The notes under the pieces: model-generated
Databases searched by the model: none
What the model was told of the DNA's origin: nothing
What the model saw: only the letters and a program-made list of their open reading frames with translations
Made by a program: the position numbers and the translations under genes
Shown: positions 10,071-22,551 of the stretch, piece after piece
How positions within the stretch are numbered: position 1 is the stretch's first letter
Layout: every line of letters begins with the position of its first letter
Source: Panagrolaimus kolymaensis
Taxonomy: Eukaryota; Nematoda; Chromadorea; Rhabditida; Panagrolaimidae
NCBI GenBank assembly: GCA_028622995.1
Contig: JAJQJQ010000005.1
Location: forward strand, 2,542,001-2,606,000
DNA: 64,000 nucleotides
Direction: 5' to 3'

Positions 10071-12847
10071 ATGGCTATGTTACTTTTGCTGTTGTTGCTT
10101 TTGTCCAATTTCCATGGAATCCTTGGAGATTTAGGTCACCTAGTGAATGATCATTGTGAAATTCCAACTCTTCCCTCTTATTTGCCCGATAAAGGTTATG
10201 GAACATATTGTCGATTAAATCCAAAATATTCTAAGCTTGATTTAATATTTATGGTTGACGTTTCAAAGGATAATGGTACTACTGACGATTATCTAGAACG
10301 CGTAAGCTTTTTTAATTACAATAATAATTATTTTTTAAGAAATTTTTTTTAGGCTGGCACTATTTTATCAAATAGCATGTCTTTCGTGGATGGTGTATTT
10401 GGAAGTGATCCAAATGTAAATAATGCCGCATTTGTGGCATTTGCGGGTACACCAATAATGGAAGTCCCTTTCAACACTTTTACAAATTATCATGATGTTG
10501 CTAATACATTTAAAAAAGTTATTGAATGGCAAAATCAATTGAATGATTCAACACTAAATTATACTTTGGCATTAGAGTTAGCGGATGGATTATTTAATTA
10601 TACAAATGAGCGACCAAAATTTTTAGTTATTATTAGTGATAATAATCATCAGTAAGAATTAAATCGTCTTAAAGATATAACTCTTATTTAATTTTTTTTA
10701 GGGCTTCCTATTCTTTTAACCAGGTTGATATTGATGTTGCTGAAAGCATAAAAAGTAAAAATGTTAAAATTTTTACTGTGGGCTATGATGCTTCGTCATC
10801 TGAAACCTTTAATAAATTGGATACTTATTTTTCAAATATTTCAACACCTGGTTGGTATTTTAAATTATTGATACAAGGGAATGAAACTTGGAATAGTGAT
10901 TTATCAGACACGTTTATGGATGCAGCTCGTCAAGGTAATATTACACACTTTTCTTCATAGATGAAAGCCTTTTTTAGCTAATTGTATATGCTCCAATGAT
11001 ACCGTTCAATTCTCAGTTAATTTAAAATCTAATGACTCAGCTATTGGCCCATTTGTAACCCAATATTATGCGGATTGTTTATTCTTGGATGATTTTGACG
11101 TTGTAAATTTCAAAGACGCTACCGGTATTTGTGATTCTTATTTAGGCGAAACGAGATCCACCGCTATTACTTCAAAACAAAAATGGAATTTTATCTTAGG
11201 TAAGAATAATAATTCTAAAAAAAATTTTTATAAATAATTTTTTATAATAGGTTACTTAAATGGAAAAGGTCAAATTTTTTGGACCAGCAAAAACGATAGT
11301 GTTTGGGAAGCGTATTCTGCTGTAGACACATCATTACCCATTGATTATTTGCCTGATTCGTTCAACGATGCAATAGAACAAAATCTTTGCCAAAATTCTT
11401 ACAACATCCCATCAGGGAATGGAGGAATTATTGCTATTGGAAATAGTGATGAAGATTTTTTCTGTAAAGCAGACTTTGAAAAAAAGGCTACTGTATTTTG
11501 TGAAGCAAAAGCCGCAGATTCATACGACAATGATAGATTATGCCCTGGTACATCTGTGGAAGCTGATCCTCGACCAGATGAAATTGGAACAAAATGCTCT
11601 GATAGCTTAGGAAATGTTTGGTTGGATATCATTTTAATTGTTGACGTTAGCAGTAATATGAATTTCGATGATATGAATGCCACAAGCAAAAGCATCATTG
11701 ATGTTTTTACAAAATTGAACTTAAAGAAAAGCAACCGCTTCAGCACCCGAATTTCTTTATTAACTTTTGCTACCTTCTCAAAATTGCAATTTGGATTCAA
11801 AGAAATTAATGAAAATTCCAAATTAGAAAAATTATTAAATTTAACAAAATATATGTCCCGTGATTCAGGTCGAAGTGCTGAAAGGTAATTTGTTTTGTTA
11901 AAATTAAAAGAACAAAAATTTTATTTATTTTTTAAACTTTAGTGCGTTTACTATGGCTAAAATTATGCTTCTTTTAAATAAAAGCTATCGTCGTCCTCTT
12001 ATTTTCTTTATTTCTTCGGGATTCAAGTAAGAAATAGTTACAATTTAATTTTTAAATTAAAGCTTTTAGGGTTGCGGCGGATCCAACACCTGTGGCTAAG
12101 ATTTTGAAGTCAACTTTTAACGCCGTCATAGCTACTGTTAACACTAGCAATTCTGATAAAGTTACATCATTAGCTTCACCCGGATTTAATCTTACACTGA
12201 ATCATTTGGATTCTGAATTATCACCTGCTTTATTGAATGGTATGTATATACATAAAATTGCTACCTAAACAAAATGTAAAAAAATTTTAATAAAAAAAAC
12301 TTTAATTTTAGCTAATTGTTATTGTCCTTCAACTTTAACTCAATTTGTTCATGTTGATCCTTCAACGGGAAAGAGAACCTTTTATGCTGATTGTTTCAAA
12401 GGTTCCTCAAATGCTTTAACTCCAAATGAAGCCATGCAGAAATGTAACAAAACCGGTGGAGTTTTAGTAACTTTAACAAGCCAAACTAAAGCTGAATTTC
12501 TTTTAAGTAAAAAAAATATTACATTTTTTCAATAAAATTTATTTGGATAACTTTCAGAAAAGGTTGTTCCAACCCAGCTAAACTTTAGCCCCGTTTTCAT
12601 TCCTGGTTTGAAGCGACATAATTCCAATTTAAACAAACATATTTGGCAACAAGTTTCTGGTGATGTCTTTGATCATGGTCAATATCCACCAAGATTAAAT
12701 GTTTTTAATTATGATAACATAGAAAATAATTGCACAATCGCAGTTCAAACAGCCCCAAACGATGTTGCATTAATTCCAGCAAGTTGTGATTCCATTCGAG
12801 CTCCATACATTTGCCAATATCAAGCTTTTGATGCTATTCATGGCTAA
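10071..12847 (+). CDS. Secreted VWA-CTLD-VWA-CTLD protein
   Basis: Nine exons (10071-10301, 10353-10651, 10702-10934, 10978-11199, 11251-11884, 11943-12026, 12070-12239, 12312-12506, 12558-12847) join to 785 residues. A Leu-rich signal peptide (MAMLLLLLLLLSNFHG) opens the protein. VWA domain 1 follows (LDLIFMVDVSKDN), then a degenerate C-type-lectin-like unit after the linker ANCIC. VWA domain 2 is DIILIVDVSSNMN, and a second lectin-like domain follows ANCYC and ends CDSIRAPYICQ. The two halves are a tandem duplication. Nematode clec proteins with VWA plus CTLD are known, several induced by infection; function here is inferred only. Both MIDAS motifs deviate from DxSxS (D or N last), so metal binding may be weak. 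Many N-glycosylation sites are visible. Confidence 0.88.
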
Positions 12848-13263
12848 AGAATTTGACCTTTAATATTCATGAAAATTAAATTTATAAATAATTAATGAGA
12901 GTTTTAAATTTTATTATAAAGATTTGATATAATTTTTTAATTCAGTAATTCCTTTAAATAAATGCATTTCAAAAAAACAAGTATACCTTTTTTTTCTCCT
13001 TATACAGTTCGATTGCCAATAGCTTTGCTTAATTTTTTCTTTTTGAGCTTTTTGAAGGAATTTTATAATTTCATTATATTTAAAAGTATTTTTAGAATTT
13101 TCTTTTTTGCAATAACAAAAAAATTGTAGTCAGAACGCACTTTATTTTGCAACTGTTTTCAGCGCATAGCTGTGTTTTACTCTGTACTTTTTAATATTTA
13201 TTTTTTCTTGCTTCATTACATTTTAATATTCTTGGAAAAACTTTATTTTCTTCAACAAGAAAA
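12848..13263. other. Convergent 3' spacer
   Basis: AT-rich space between the 3' ends of the VWA-CTLD gene and the minus-strand GPCR. It holds likely polyadenylation signals (AATAAATG near 12957) and no gene. Confidence 0.45.
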
Positions 13264-14552
13264 TTAAAAATAATCTTTTGCATTAGTTATTTCACGTTTG
13301 TTTACTGTACTTACAAAAGCAACGATAGGAGTATGTTTCTTTGTAAAAACAATGCTTGAATCATTTTTAATTTTTCCGAACGAAAATAAAAATATTGCAC
13401 GATTTCGATATTCTTTGCTAAAATAAAAATAAACAAAAAATTGCAAGGAACAATTTATGCACGCCATAATTGCGGTTGGAGTTATCAAAAGATCTGGAAG
13501 TCTAATAATCATAGCATTAATTAAAGGAACAAGACTATTTGATGCCTTTTTGAAATTTCGTTTCCGTGTCATAGAAGTTGCGAATGCCAAGCGCGTGTTT
13601 GAATTTAACGTGTAATTTTTTTAATGACACGTAAATTCAAATTGCCGGTTGGCGAAATGAACTTCTATGACCCGTAAAACGAAATTTTGAAAAAGGCATC
13701 AAATAGTCTTGTTCCTTTAAGGAACATAAATTCGGGATTGAAATTAACACAGTTGAAATAAATGCAATAAAAGTATATGCTCGAATTTTTTGATATTGCC
13801 TTATTGAAAGGGTCATTTGATGAGCTTTAAACATCACAAATGCATTTAAACTAAAAGCAATGGAATATCCAAGAATATTAACGAAATAATCGATGATTCC
13901 AAAAGTTGTGGAAAATGCAGCTTTTCGACCACAACCATATCGAACATTTGGAATTGGATCGATAAGTGTGAGAAAAGATGGAATGGCGACGGTGAAAGCC
14001 ACAGCCAAGGCTATAATAAAAATGGGTATCCATGAATGAAAGCAAGAATAAAGAGAAGTGGGACGAGTTATAGCAAAAAATCTTTCCATTGCCATTAAAA
14101 TTTGAATTGATGGAGCAGCAAAATCACCTAAAAAAAATTTATGGAATTAAGAATGCATTTTTTGATTCACAAAAAAGCGCTCTTACCAATAGTCAAAACA
14201 ATGGTCCATAATTTTATGCAATCGGCTGAAGTAACAATGGGAACAACCAAACTTTTGGAAACAGAAACAAATAATTCATGTCGAAAAATTGCTTCCAAAA
14301 TAAATCCATTAATTGTAAAAAAATCTGCTATTCCAAGTGCAATCAAAAACTAAAAAAATAAATGGAGTCATTCTTTCATACACTTTTATAAAAAAATAAA
14401 CAAACTTGAAATTGTTTTCGAAATTTTTTAGTTATAATTAAAATAAATAAATTCAGAATTACGGTAATCATACAAATACATCCAACAATGAAGTTGACTT
14501 TATATAAAAAAATATCATGGAGTAATTCGTCTAATTCAAGAAAGTCAGACAT
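13264..14552 (-). pseudogene. Rhodopsin-like GPCR (Srx/Srsx-like), broken by an insertion
   Basis: Exon 1 (14552-14406) gives an N-terminus and TM1. Exon 2 (14349-14187) gives TM2-TM3. Exon 3 starts at 14127 and carries an E/DRY-like MERFFAITRP, then TM4-TM6 (TFIAFISTVLISIPN), then TM7 with FYFSKEYRNRAIFLF. Between TM6 and TM7 a 192-bp palindrome (13525-13716) shifts the frame and brings a stop at 13637. Removing it with one TTAA makes the three exons 978 nt, exactly 326 codons. I find no in-phase splice pair that would remove it. The family is chemosensory or peptide-type GPCR in nematodes. It could still be functional in other individuals lacking the insert. Confidence 0.8.
13525..13716. 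mobile_element. Palindromic TTAA-flanked foldback MITE
   Basis: A 192-bp near-perfect palindrome centred at 13620/13621. The arms begin AGGAACAAGACTATTTGATG and mirror each other with a few mismatches. It is flanked on both sides by TTAA (13521-13524 and 13717-13720). TTAA duplication is typical of piggyBac-type insertion, though the ends do not look like classical piggyBac CCC ends. There is no coding capacity. Confidence 0.85.
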
Positions 14553-15402
14553 TTGTGAATATAAAAATATTTATTTTATAATTTTAAAACTATGAAAATT
14601 AAACACAACACTAAAAACAGCGGACGACTACCATCTAAGTGAAGTCACAAAATGATTTTAATTAATCATTTTACAGTGTTTATCAAGCTGGAAAATTTCC
14701 ATATTCTCAGAAAATAAAGATTAATAAAAGTTAATAAAGGAAATAAAAATTACAATGTTTTTTAAATAAAGATTAATAATTATTTTGCTCAACAAAGTGT
14801 AAAGAAACTTTGTGTGACACTAATAAATGAGAAAAAGGTTACCAACGAAAAAAAAATTTCTGTTAAAACACACATTCTTAGTATTTGCAAAATTTGATTT
14901 CTTTCTATTTTTGGATACCACAAACTTCTTTGGAAAATTCTCATCAAGTACATGTTTTTTGGTTTCCTTGTTACAAAATCCATCATTCGAAATTCGATGG
15001 AGAAAAAAAATTATTTTTATTTTTATAAATAAAATGACCCATATTTGTAAAATCAGAATATATTTTCCATTGCAAGACAGACATCAGATTGCTTTCCAGC
15101 TAATCTTTGATATGCCAATATTTTGCCTTTATAATGCTTTCTGTGGCAAAAATAATATACACAAAATTTTTTAAATTAATCAAATAAACTTCCATTTCAT
15201 CCATTTCAGTGTATATCGAAATAGAAAGAATTGAAACATGTTTTTCCTTCTTTTTCTTTTCTTTCTCGGCGGTTTTTTTAAGTGCATTTAGAATGTGTGA
15301 TTGAGGAAAATACATTAATATTAATCAAGCTTTTTTATTAAAACGCTTTTTTCCCATAAAAATAAACTTATTTTATCTTTTATTTTATTTCTTGTTTCTG
15401 AA
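14553..15402. other. Divergent intergenic region
   Basis: Spacer between the minus-strand GPCR start and the plus-strand transthyretin-like gene, presumably carrying both promoters. Short frames here (14789-15315) are low-complexity and overlap on both strands. I see no gene. Confidence 0.45.
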
Positions 15403-15862
15403 ATGATTTATTTCAAATCGCTTTTTATTATTATTGCTTTTCTTTCTGTCGATTTTAGTTTTGGGTGAGACTTTTAATTTTTGAGACTTAATTCTATCAA
15501 ATATTTTTAGTGATATCACTAAAATTCCAATTGGATGTCACAATTTTACTGGAACAATAAAATGTAAAGATGGTTCTCTTATTCGTCCACAAGCTTATGT
15601 TGAATTACAAGAGGATGACCTCTTTGGAAACGATATTTTAGAAAAAAGATATTTAATAGCCAATGAAAAGGTTGCAACTTTTCGATGGGAAGGGTGTTAT
15701 TCAGATGGAAAAGTGGCTGGTGTTGGACCGGAATTTTCTTATATTGAAGCGTATTATGTTTTTAAAAATGTTTGCCACGAAAATGATTCATACACCGCTA
15801 AAGATGTTTTGAAAGATACAGATACATATATTTTAAATGGGGAAGTTGCTGAACTTGTGTAA
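15403..15862 (+). CDS. Secreted transthyretin-like protein
   Basis: Two exons (15403-15464 and 15511-15862) give 137 residues. Exon 1 is a signal peptide (MIYFKSLFIIIAFLS). The mature part starts DITKIPIGCHNFTGTIKC, then has EDDLFGNDILE, FRWEGCYSDGK and FSYIEAYYVFKNVC. The spacing of the four cysteines and the DD...D strand fit the nematode TTR-like family (PF01060), though divergent. These are small secreted proteins, some acting as bridging molecules in cell-corpse recognition; the role here is unknown. Exon 1 ends in phase 2 (GG|T), which matters for the neighbouring exon at 16000. Confidence 0.8.
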
Positions 15863-15999
15863 ATTTTGTTTTTTTGTTTTTTTTGAAAAGATTGAATATC
15901 TTAAATTCTTCTTTAAAGCTTTTTCTTCTAGAGCTGCAGAATGTCCTTTAAAAAGATCGTTTTTTATTTTGTTTATTAAAGTTTCTTCATTTTTTTTAG

Positions 16000-16363
16000 C
16001 CCATTTACTAAAATCCCGGCCAAAGAATGTCATGATTTTATTGGATTTGTAAAATGCATGGATGGTTCTAACATTCTTTCCTCAGCTTATGTTGAACTTT
16101 CTGAAGATGATACATTAGGAAATGATATATTAGAAACTAAACCAATTACAATTGAAACTAATGAGAAAATTGGAAAATTTCAATGGAACGGTTGCTATGA
16201 GGATGGACAAGTTTTGGGTATTGTTGGACCAGATTTTCCCAATATCGAAGTTTTTTATCTTTTCAAAAATGTTTGCCACGAAGGAGATTCATATAAAGCT
16301 GTAGAAGTTTTAAAAGAAACCAATACTTATATTCTTTATGATGGAAAAGCTAATCTTGTCTAA
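16000..16363 (+). CDS. Second transthyretin-like exon, probable alternative last exon
   Basis: The exon follows TTTTTTTTAG and reads PFTKIPAKECHDFIGFVKC, EDDTLGNDILE, FQWNGCYEDGQ and IEVFYLFKNVCHE, a clear paralog of the exon at 15511. It lacks its own usable signal-peptide exon. The ATG at 15941 runs into an in-frame TAA after 12 codons and offers no donor in the needed phase. The exon needs a phase-2 donor, exactly what the signal exon at 15403-15464 supplies, giving 426 nt in frame (141 residues). I infer one gene with two alternative last exons. A separate downstream gene, or a decayed duplicate, is the alternative. Confidence 0.65.
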
Positions 16364-17352
16364 AATTTTATTTTTTTTAATGAAAATCATGTAAACTGAT
16401 GTTTTTTAAAAAAATAAATTATTTTATATAAATGTGAGGTGTGTTGGTTGAGTGCGATCCCATGACATCATCAACGTGGAAAAAGTTTGTTTCAAATTGT
16501 GTAATAAATTCAGTTGCAACCGTTCGAACAAAAATAATACTGACTCTTGAACCAACTCCCGTGTTTTGCTATACAAAAAAACGTTTTTATTCTTTAACGA
16601 AATTTAACGACTAACTTTTATAAATTTATAAAAATCTTCGCAATAATATATAAATAATTTACGAATAAATGAAAAACCTTTTAGTTTTTTTCTTTTCAAA
16701 CATTTCGTAGTTTTCCTTGTGTAAGCAAACTCAAGATGGAAAAGATCAATTTTTTGAATTTAATTTTTTTTCTCGATCGAAGCCTTTTCATTCAAAATGT
16801 TTTTTCGTTATTGAATTTTTTATTCATACACTTTTTTCAATGTGAAACGAACGCTGTAAATTTTTTCCCATTTTTCATTTTTTCTTTGTATGTTCAATTT
16901 CTCTTTTTTTTTCAAAAATGCCACAAGTCTATAGAAATATTTCATAAATATGTGTGTCCTATTTTTTCTTGGTGGTTGTAATTCAACAGACATGATGAAC
17001 CATAGCAGCAAGTAGCCAGCTGCAGCGTACGCGGACAAGAAAATATGTATGGTAAAAAAGTAAGCGGACTTTACGCTTGTCTTTCCTTCCTTCATTTTTT
17101 TTTCAAGCAGACACCCGCAAGAAAGAAAAAAGAAGCTTGAAAAAAAATTAAAAAAGCAGACAGAACTAACTAAAAAATTGAACTAAAAAACACATCCAAA
17201 CTAACTAAAATTCGCGCATTTTTCTTTTCTTGAATTATTATAATTTTTTCGATAAAATTTTATACCTTTTTAATTTAAATTTTTTCTGTGATTTAAAAAG
17301 ATGCTTTTTAGGTTAAAAAATCAACTACGGGTATTAACCAGATCATATCATA
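16364..17352. other. Intergenic region upstream of P-glycoprotein
   Basis: AT-rich spacer. Phe/Lys-rich frames on both strands at 16736-17095 do not look coding. It probably includes the 3' end of the transthyretin-like gene and the promoter or outron of the ABC transporter. Confidence 0.45.
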
Positions 17353-20300
17353 ATGGGAATTACTGGGAAGAAAAAAGGAACAAACATTTCTTTAAATTTA
17401 ATTGATGACGATTCTAAAACTAAGTTAACTAATAATCATGAAGATGATAGCAAGAAAAAAGCTGATGGATTTAAATCTGTTTCATTTTGGAAAATGGCAA
17501 GTTTTTTTTTGAAAAAAGGAATAATTTTTTTTATTAACATTTCGAACACTATTAACTCGCGTTTTTGATCCTTCAAATAAACTTAAAAATTTTTAGCTCC
17601 GATATGCCACAGCTTTTGATTATTTTTTGTTATTCATTGGTTTACTTTTTTCAATATTAAGTGGAGCTTCAGCTCCATTGGGTTCCGTAATATTTAAAGG
17701 TATCACAGACGTATTAATGTCAGCTCACCCCATTTATAATACAGAAAAATTTGATGAAACTCAATTTAATAATGATATAATATTTTATTGTTTTTTATAC
17801 TTTTTACAAGGTCTCAATATGTTTATTCTTACCATCATCGCTGTAAGTTTTTATCAAACTTTTTATTATTGAGGTCTATGGTTTGTGTCTAATTTATTAT
17901 GAGACACAAAGGTGGTGGTCGCTATCTTTTCTCTTGATTTTTAAGTGTTAGACAAAGAAAAAGATATTTGCTAAAAACTTGAAAAATAAAAGCTTTTATT
18001 TGCAAGTAAACATGAGAAAATTAAGTGGAAAAAATGACTCAAGAAAGTAAACAATTTTTTTTATTTTGCCTTCAACAAATTTTAGTTTTTTTTTACAATA
18101 AAAAAATCGCAGAAAAAAGCAAACTTTTGAAGGGAAAGCTAGCAACAAAAAAATTGGCAATTCAGAATACTGTAACTTTTATGTCTATCTTTCATTATAA
18201 AGAGTGTGTCAAAAAACATTGATAGCCACATAGCGAATAATCTTATCAAATGAAGTATTGATAATGTGATTTTTTAGATGGGTTGTTTTTATACTTTATC
18301 TGAACGACAAGCGTATAAAATGAAGCAACATTTTTTTGAATCCGTTCTCAAACAAGATATGGAATGGTTTGATAAAAAGGAAGTTGGAGCATTAACTCAT
18401 ATTATGACCAGGTAAATAAAGCAAATATGTTTTAACTTAAAATTTGATCATTTTTTTGTTGTTGCTTAGAAAAATTCAAAAAAATAAGAGCAAACTTTTT
18501 TTTTTAGTTTTGGTAAATTTCTAAAGATCACCATCGATTTTAGAATGAATTTTAGTTACATTCTTCTTTTTTTAGTGGAATCGATAAAATTCGTAATGGC
18601 ACTTCAGACAAACTCGTTTTAATTATTAAATCCACCGTGAATCTCATTTCTGGAATAGTTGTTGGATTTTATTTAAATTATAAATTAACCCTTGTTTTGC
18701 TTATATTAGCTCCAGCAATAATAATATCAATATATATTTCAAATCGAATATTAATGAAAGAAACTAAAAAAGAAATGTCCGCGTATTCTATTGCTGGAGC
18801 ATTAGCAGAAGAAGTACTCTCTGCAATTAGAACGGTCATGGCTTTCAATGCTCAATATTTTGAGCTTCATCGTTATGAAAAATGTTTAATAAATGCGCGA
18901 AAAGTTGGATTTCATAAAGCTTTTATTGTTTCCGCTTGCAGTGGAATATATGTTTTAGTTGAATTTATTACTATGGGTATTGGATTTTGGTAATCTATTT
19001 TTTTTATAAATTGAAGTGCTTTAAATTAATAAAAATTAAAGGTATGGCGCCAGACTTGTATTTAATGAAAACATGTCTCCTGGCACAGTATTTGGTGTGT
19101 TTTGGGCGATTTTTATTGGAGCATTAAGATTTGGAACAGCTGTACCACAATTTGGAACTTTAATCAATGCTAAAATGGCTGCAGGAGAAATTTTTGAAAT
19201 TATTGATTCGGTAAATAAATTTTAATAATAAACTAATTATTTTTAAAGTTTTTATTTTTATTTTCTGATTTGTTTTATTTTTTTAGCACCCAGAGCTTGA
19301 TCGTAAAATTGGTTTAAAACCCGCTTCAATTCAAGGCCATATAAATTTTTCCAATGTTTGTTTTTCATATCCCTCAAGAAAATCAATTAAAGTATTAAAT
19401 GGAATTACATTTAAAGTTCCTGCAGGTCAAAATATTGCACTTGTTGGACATTCAGGTTGTGGAAAATCAACAACCATTGGACTTTTAATGCGTTATTATC
19501 ATCATTCGATGGGTTCAATAACCATTGATGGAATTCCTGTGGAACAATTAAATGTTGAATGGTTGCGATCGATGATAGGAATAGTTTCACAAGAACCCGT
19601 TTTATTTCATGCAACAATATCAGAAAATCTTAAAATGGGTCGCTGTGATGTTAGTCAAAATGAAATGGAAGAAGCTTGCAAGGATGCAAATGCTCATGAA
19701 TTTATTATTAAACTTCCAAATGGTTATGAAAGTAAAATAGGTGAAGGAGGAGTTAAACTTTCAGGTGGTCAAAAGGTTAGTATGGAAAATTTCATAGAAG
19801 TAAAAAATAAATATCTTCTTTTCTTTTTTTAGCAAAGAATAGCTATAGCTCGAGCAGTAATTCGTAAACCAAAAATATTATTACTTGATGAAGCTACTTC
19901 GGCTTTGGATACCGAATCAGAAAGATTGGTTCAAGCTGCATTGGATAAAGCATCCACAGGTCGAACCACCATTACTATAGCTCATCGATTATCCACGGTT
20001 AAAAATGCAGATAATATTATAGTTTTTGATAAAGGAAATATTATTGAAAGTGGCACGCATGAAGAATTAATGAAAAAAGATGAGGAAAATGGATTTTATC
20101 GTAAACTTGTTTCAACACAAGAAATTGAAACACTTTTTGATGAAGAAAAACTTAATGAAGAAAATAATTATTCGCCTCGTCGACAGCAAAGAAGCTCTCG
20201 ACGTGAATCTTCTATGAGTGCTTCAATCAAATCTTTAATTTTGGGTGGCGTCGATGATGATGAAGAATCTGATGATGAAGTAACAGAAATTGAAGGACTT

Positions 20301-22299
20301 CTTAAAAAAGAGGGAGCAAAACCTGCGAGTGCTATACAAATTTTAAAATATGCTAAACCTGAAATGAATTTAGCAATAATTGGATTTATTATTTCTCTTA
20401 TTCGTGGATCTTCATGGCCTTGCTTCGCTGTGGTTTATGGTGCTTTGTTTAATGTATTTTCACATAAAAATGATCCAAATGCCCAAGAAAAAGTTATTTG
20501 GATCACCATAGCTTTTATTGGCATTGGTATTGTAGGTGGAATAACTACATGGTTATCAGGATTTATTTTGGGTTTAGTTGGTGAAAAGGTTAATGCTCGA
20601 CTAAGAATGGATGTTTATAAAGTAAGCGTGAACTTGATTCATAACCGCTAGGCAAAAAACGGGTTTGAAGTTAATCAACTTTTTTTTATAGAATTTGATG
20701 AGGCAAGATGGAACATATTATGATAATCCCAATCATTCCGTGGGTAAACTTACATCTCGATTATCCACCGATTCAAATAATGTTCAAGCAGCGATTGATC
20801 AACGTCTAGCAGACGTCCTTCAGGGGTTAACTTCCTTGATTGCTGGTTTAGCAATTGCAATGTATTTTGGATGGAATTTAGCTCCATTTTGTTTAATAAC
20901 ATCTTTATTATTTATTGTCATTCAAGCTGGTATTAGTTTTGCTGTGAAAAAGAGAGCTCAAAGAGATACTCAAGCTTCGGAAGATGAAGCAACTGTAAGA
21001 ATCTTAGTTTTTTGAAATCATAAAACTTTATATTTTTTTAGCTTTGTTCGGAATCAATAAGCAATGTAAAAACCATTCAAGCTTTAGTTCAAGAAAATGC
21101 AATTTTTGAAAGATTTCTTCAAGCATCAAAAAATCCAAATCACCGAGCAATTTGTCGTGGATGGTTGATGTCTATTACATATTCAGTCGCGTCTGCTTTT
21201 GTTTCACTAAATTTTTGTGTATCATATTTTATTGGAATGTTAATGATTAATGCTCGGTGGTGTACTCCGTTTACAGTGTTTCAGTAATATTTTAAACTCT
21301 GATAAAAGTTTTTATCTAAAAAGCGCAATTTTTTAGAGTTATCGAAGCATTAAATATTGCAACTTTACTAATTATGGCTACTGCCTCATATTTCCCTGAA
21401 TATACTCGAGCTAAATTATCTGCTGGCTTAATTTTTCATATGCTTAAACAAGAACCTAAAATTGATAACCTTTCTGAAATTGGAGGCGGTGGAAAAGAAA
21501 AACAACAAGAAATAAATGGAAATATTGAATTAAAAACAGTGGATTTTTCATATCCAAATGGTCGACATACTTTAACTTTATCTTCAATGTCATTAAGAGC
21601 AAAATTTGGACAAACTATAGCTTTAGTTGGTCCATCAGGTTGTGGAAAATCTACCATTATCCAATTAATCGAACGATATTACGATGTTCTCGGAGGTTCA
21701 ATAAAATTTGATGGAATTGATATTCGTTCACTAAATATTCGACATTTAAGAAATTCTATAGCTTTAGTTGGACAAGAACCTACTTTATTTAATCTTTCCA
21801 TAGGAGAAAATATTGCTTACGGATTCGAAAATGCAACAGAAAAAAGTATTCAAGAAGCGGCTCAACTTGCAAATATCGATACTTTTATTGAATCTTTACC
21901 TGATGGATATAATACTAATGTTGGAAATAAAGGAACTCAACTTTCAGGAGGGCAAAAAGTAAACTTCTTTTTAAAAGTTTAGCAGAAATTTTAAATTGTA
22001 TGTTTTTTTAGCAAAGAATAGCTATAGCTCGTGCAGTAATACGCCAACCTAAAATTTTATTACTTGATGAAGCTACAGCCGCGCTTGATAGTGAATCAGA
22101 AAAAATTGTTCAAGATGCCCTTGATCATGCAAAAAATGGACGAACTTGTATCGTCGTAGCTCATCGTTTATCCACAATTCAAAATGCTGATCTCATTTGT
22201 GTTATTGAAAATGGTAAATGTGTTGAAAGTGGAACCCATCAACAATTATTAGGTAAAAAAGGATTATACGCGAAATTGGTTGAAAAACAAACAATGTAA
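17353..22299 (+). CDS. pgp: P-glycoprotein, full ABCB-type multidrug exporter
   Basis: Eleven exons (17353-17496, 17597-17842, 18278-18411, 18576-18989, 19042-19210, 19287-19775, 19833-20621, 20692-20994, 21042-21283, 21337-21958, 22012-22299) sum to 3840 nt, 1279 residues, the normal ABCB size. Order is TMD1, NBD1 ([28 protein letters not shown]), an acidic linker, TMD2, NBD2 ([28 protein letters not shown]). Both halves look catalytically intact. The family exports lipophilic compounds across apical membranes in gut and excretory cells and is tied to drug tolerance in nematodes. Intron 1 uses a GC donor (GCAAGT). Both NBDs have an intron right after LSGGQK, a trace of the internal duplication. 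Confidence 0.95.
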
Positions 22300-22551
22300 A
22301 GTAAAAAAACAGATAATTTAAAATTTAATATTTATTTGGGTTTATTAAACCGGGTAATAATTAATTATTGTTTTTTTTTATATCTTAGGAATCTCTCTTT
22401 ACAAAAAGTTAAAAATGCATAATAAACTTTTTTGTTTGATTTTGTACATCGAAATAATCAATAAACTATTTCTCCTCTGTGCATGACCTCGCATAATAAC
22501 TTCAGAAAACACTTATGTGGTTCATTTGCTTTTAGGGAAGCACAAGAACAT

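Noticed and set aside
15941..15976. ATG frame MSFKKIVFYFVY as signal peptide of the second transthyretin-like exon
   Set aside because: It meets an in-frame TAA and has no donor in the phase needed to join 16000.
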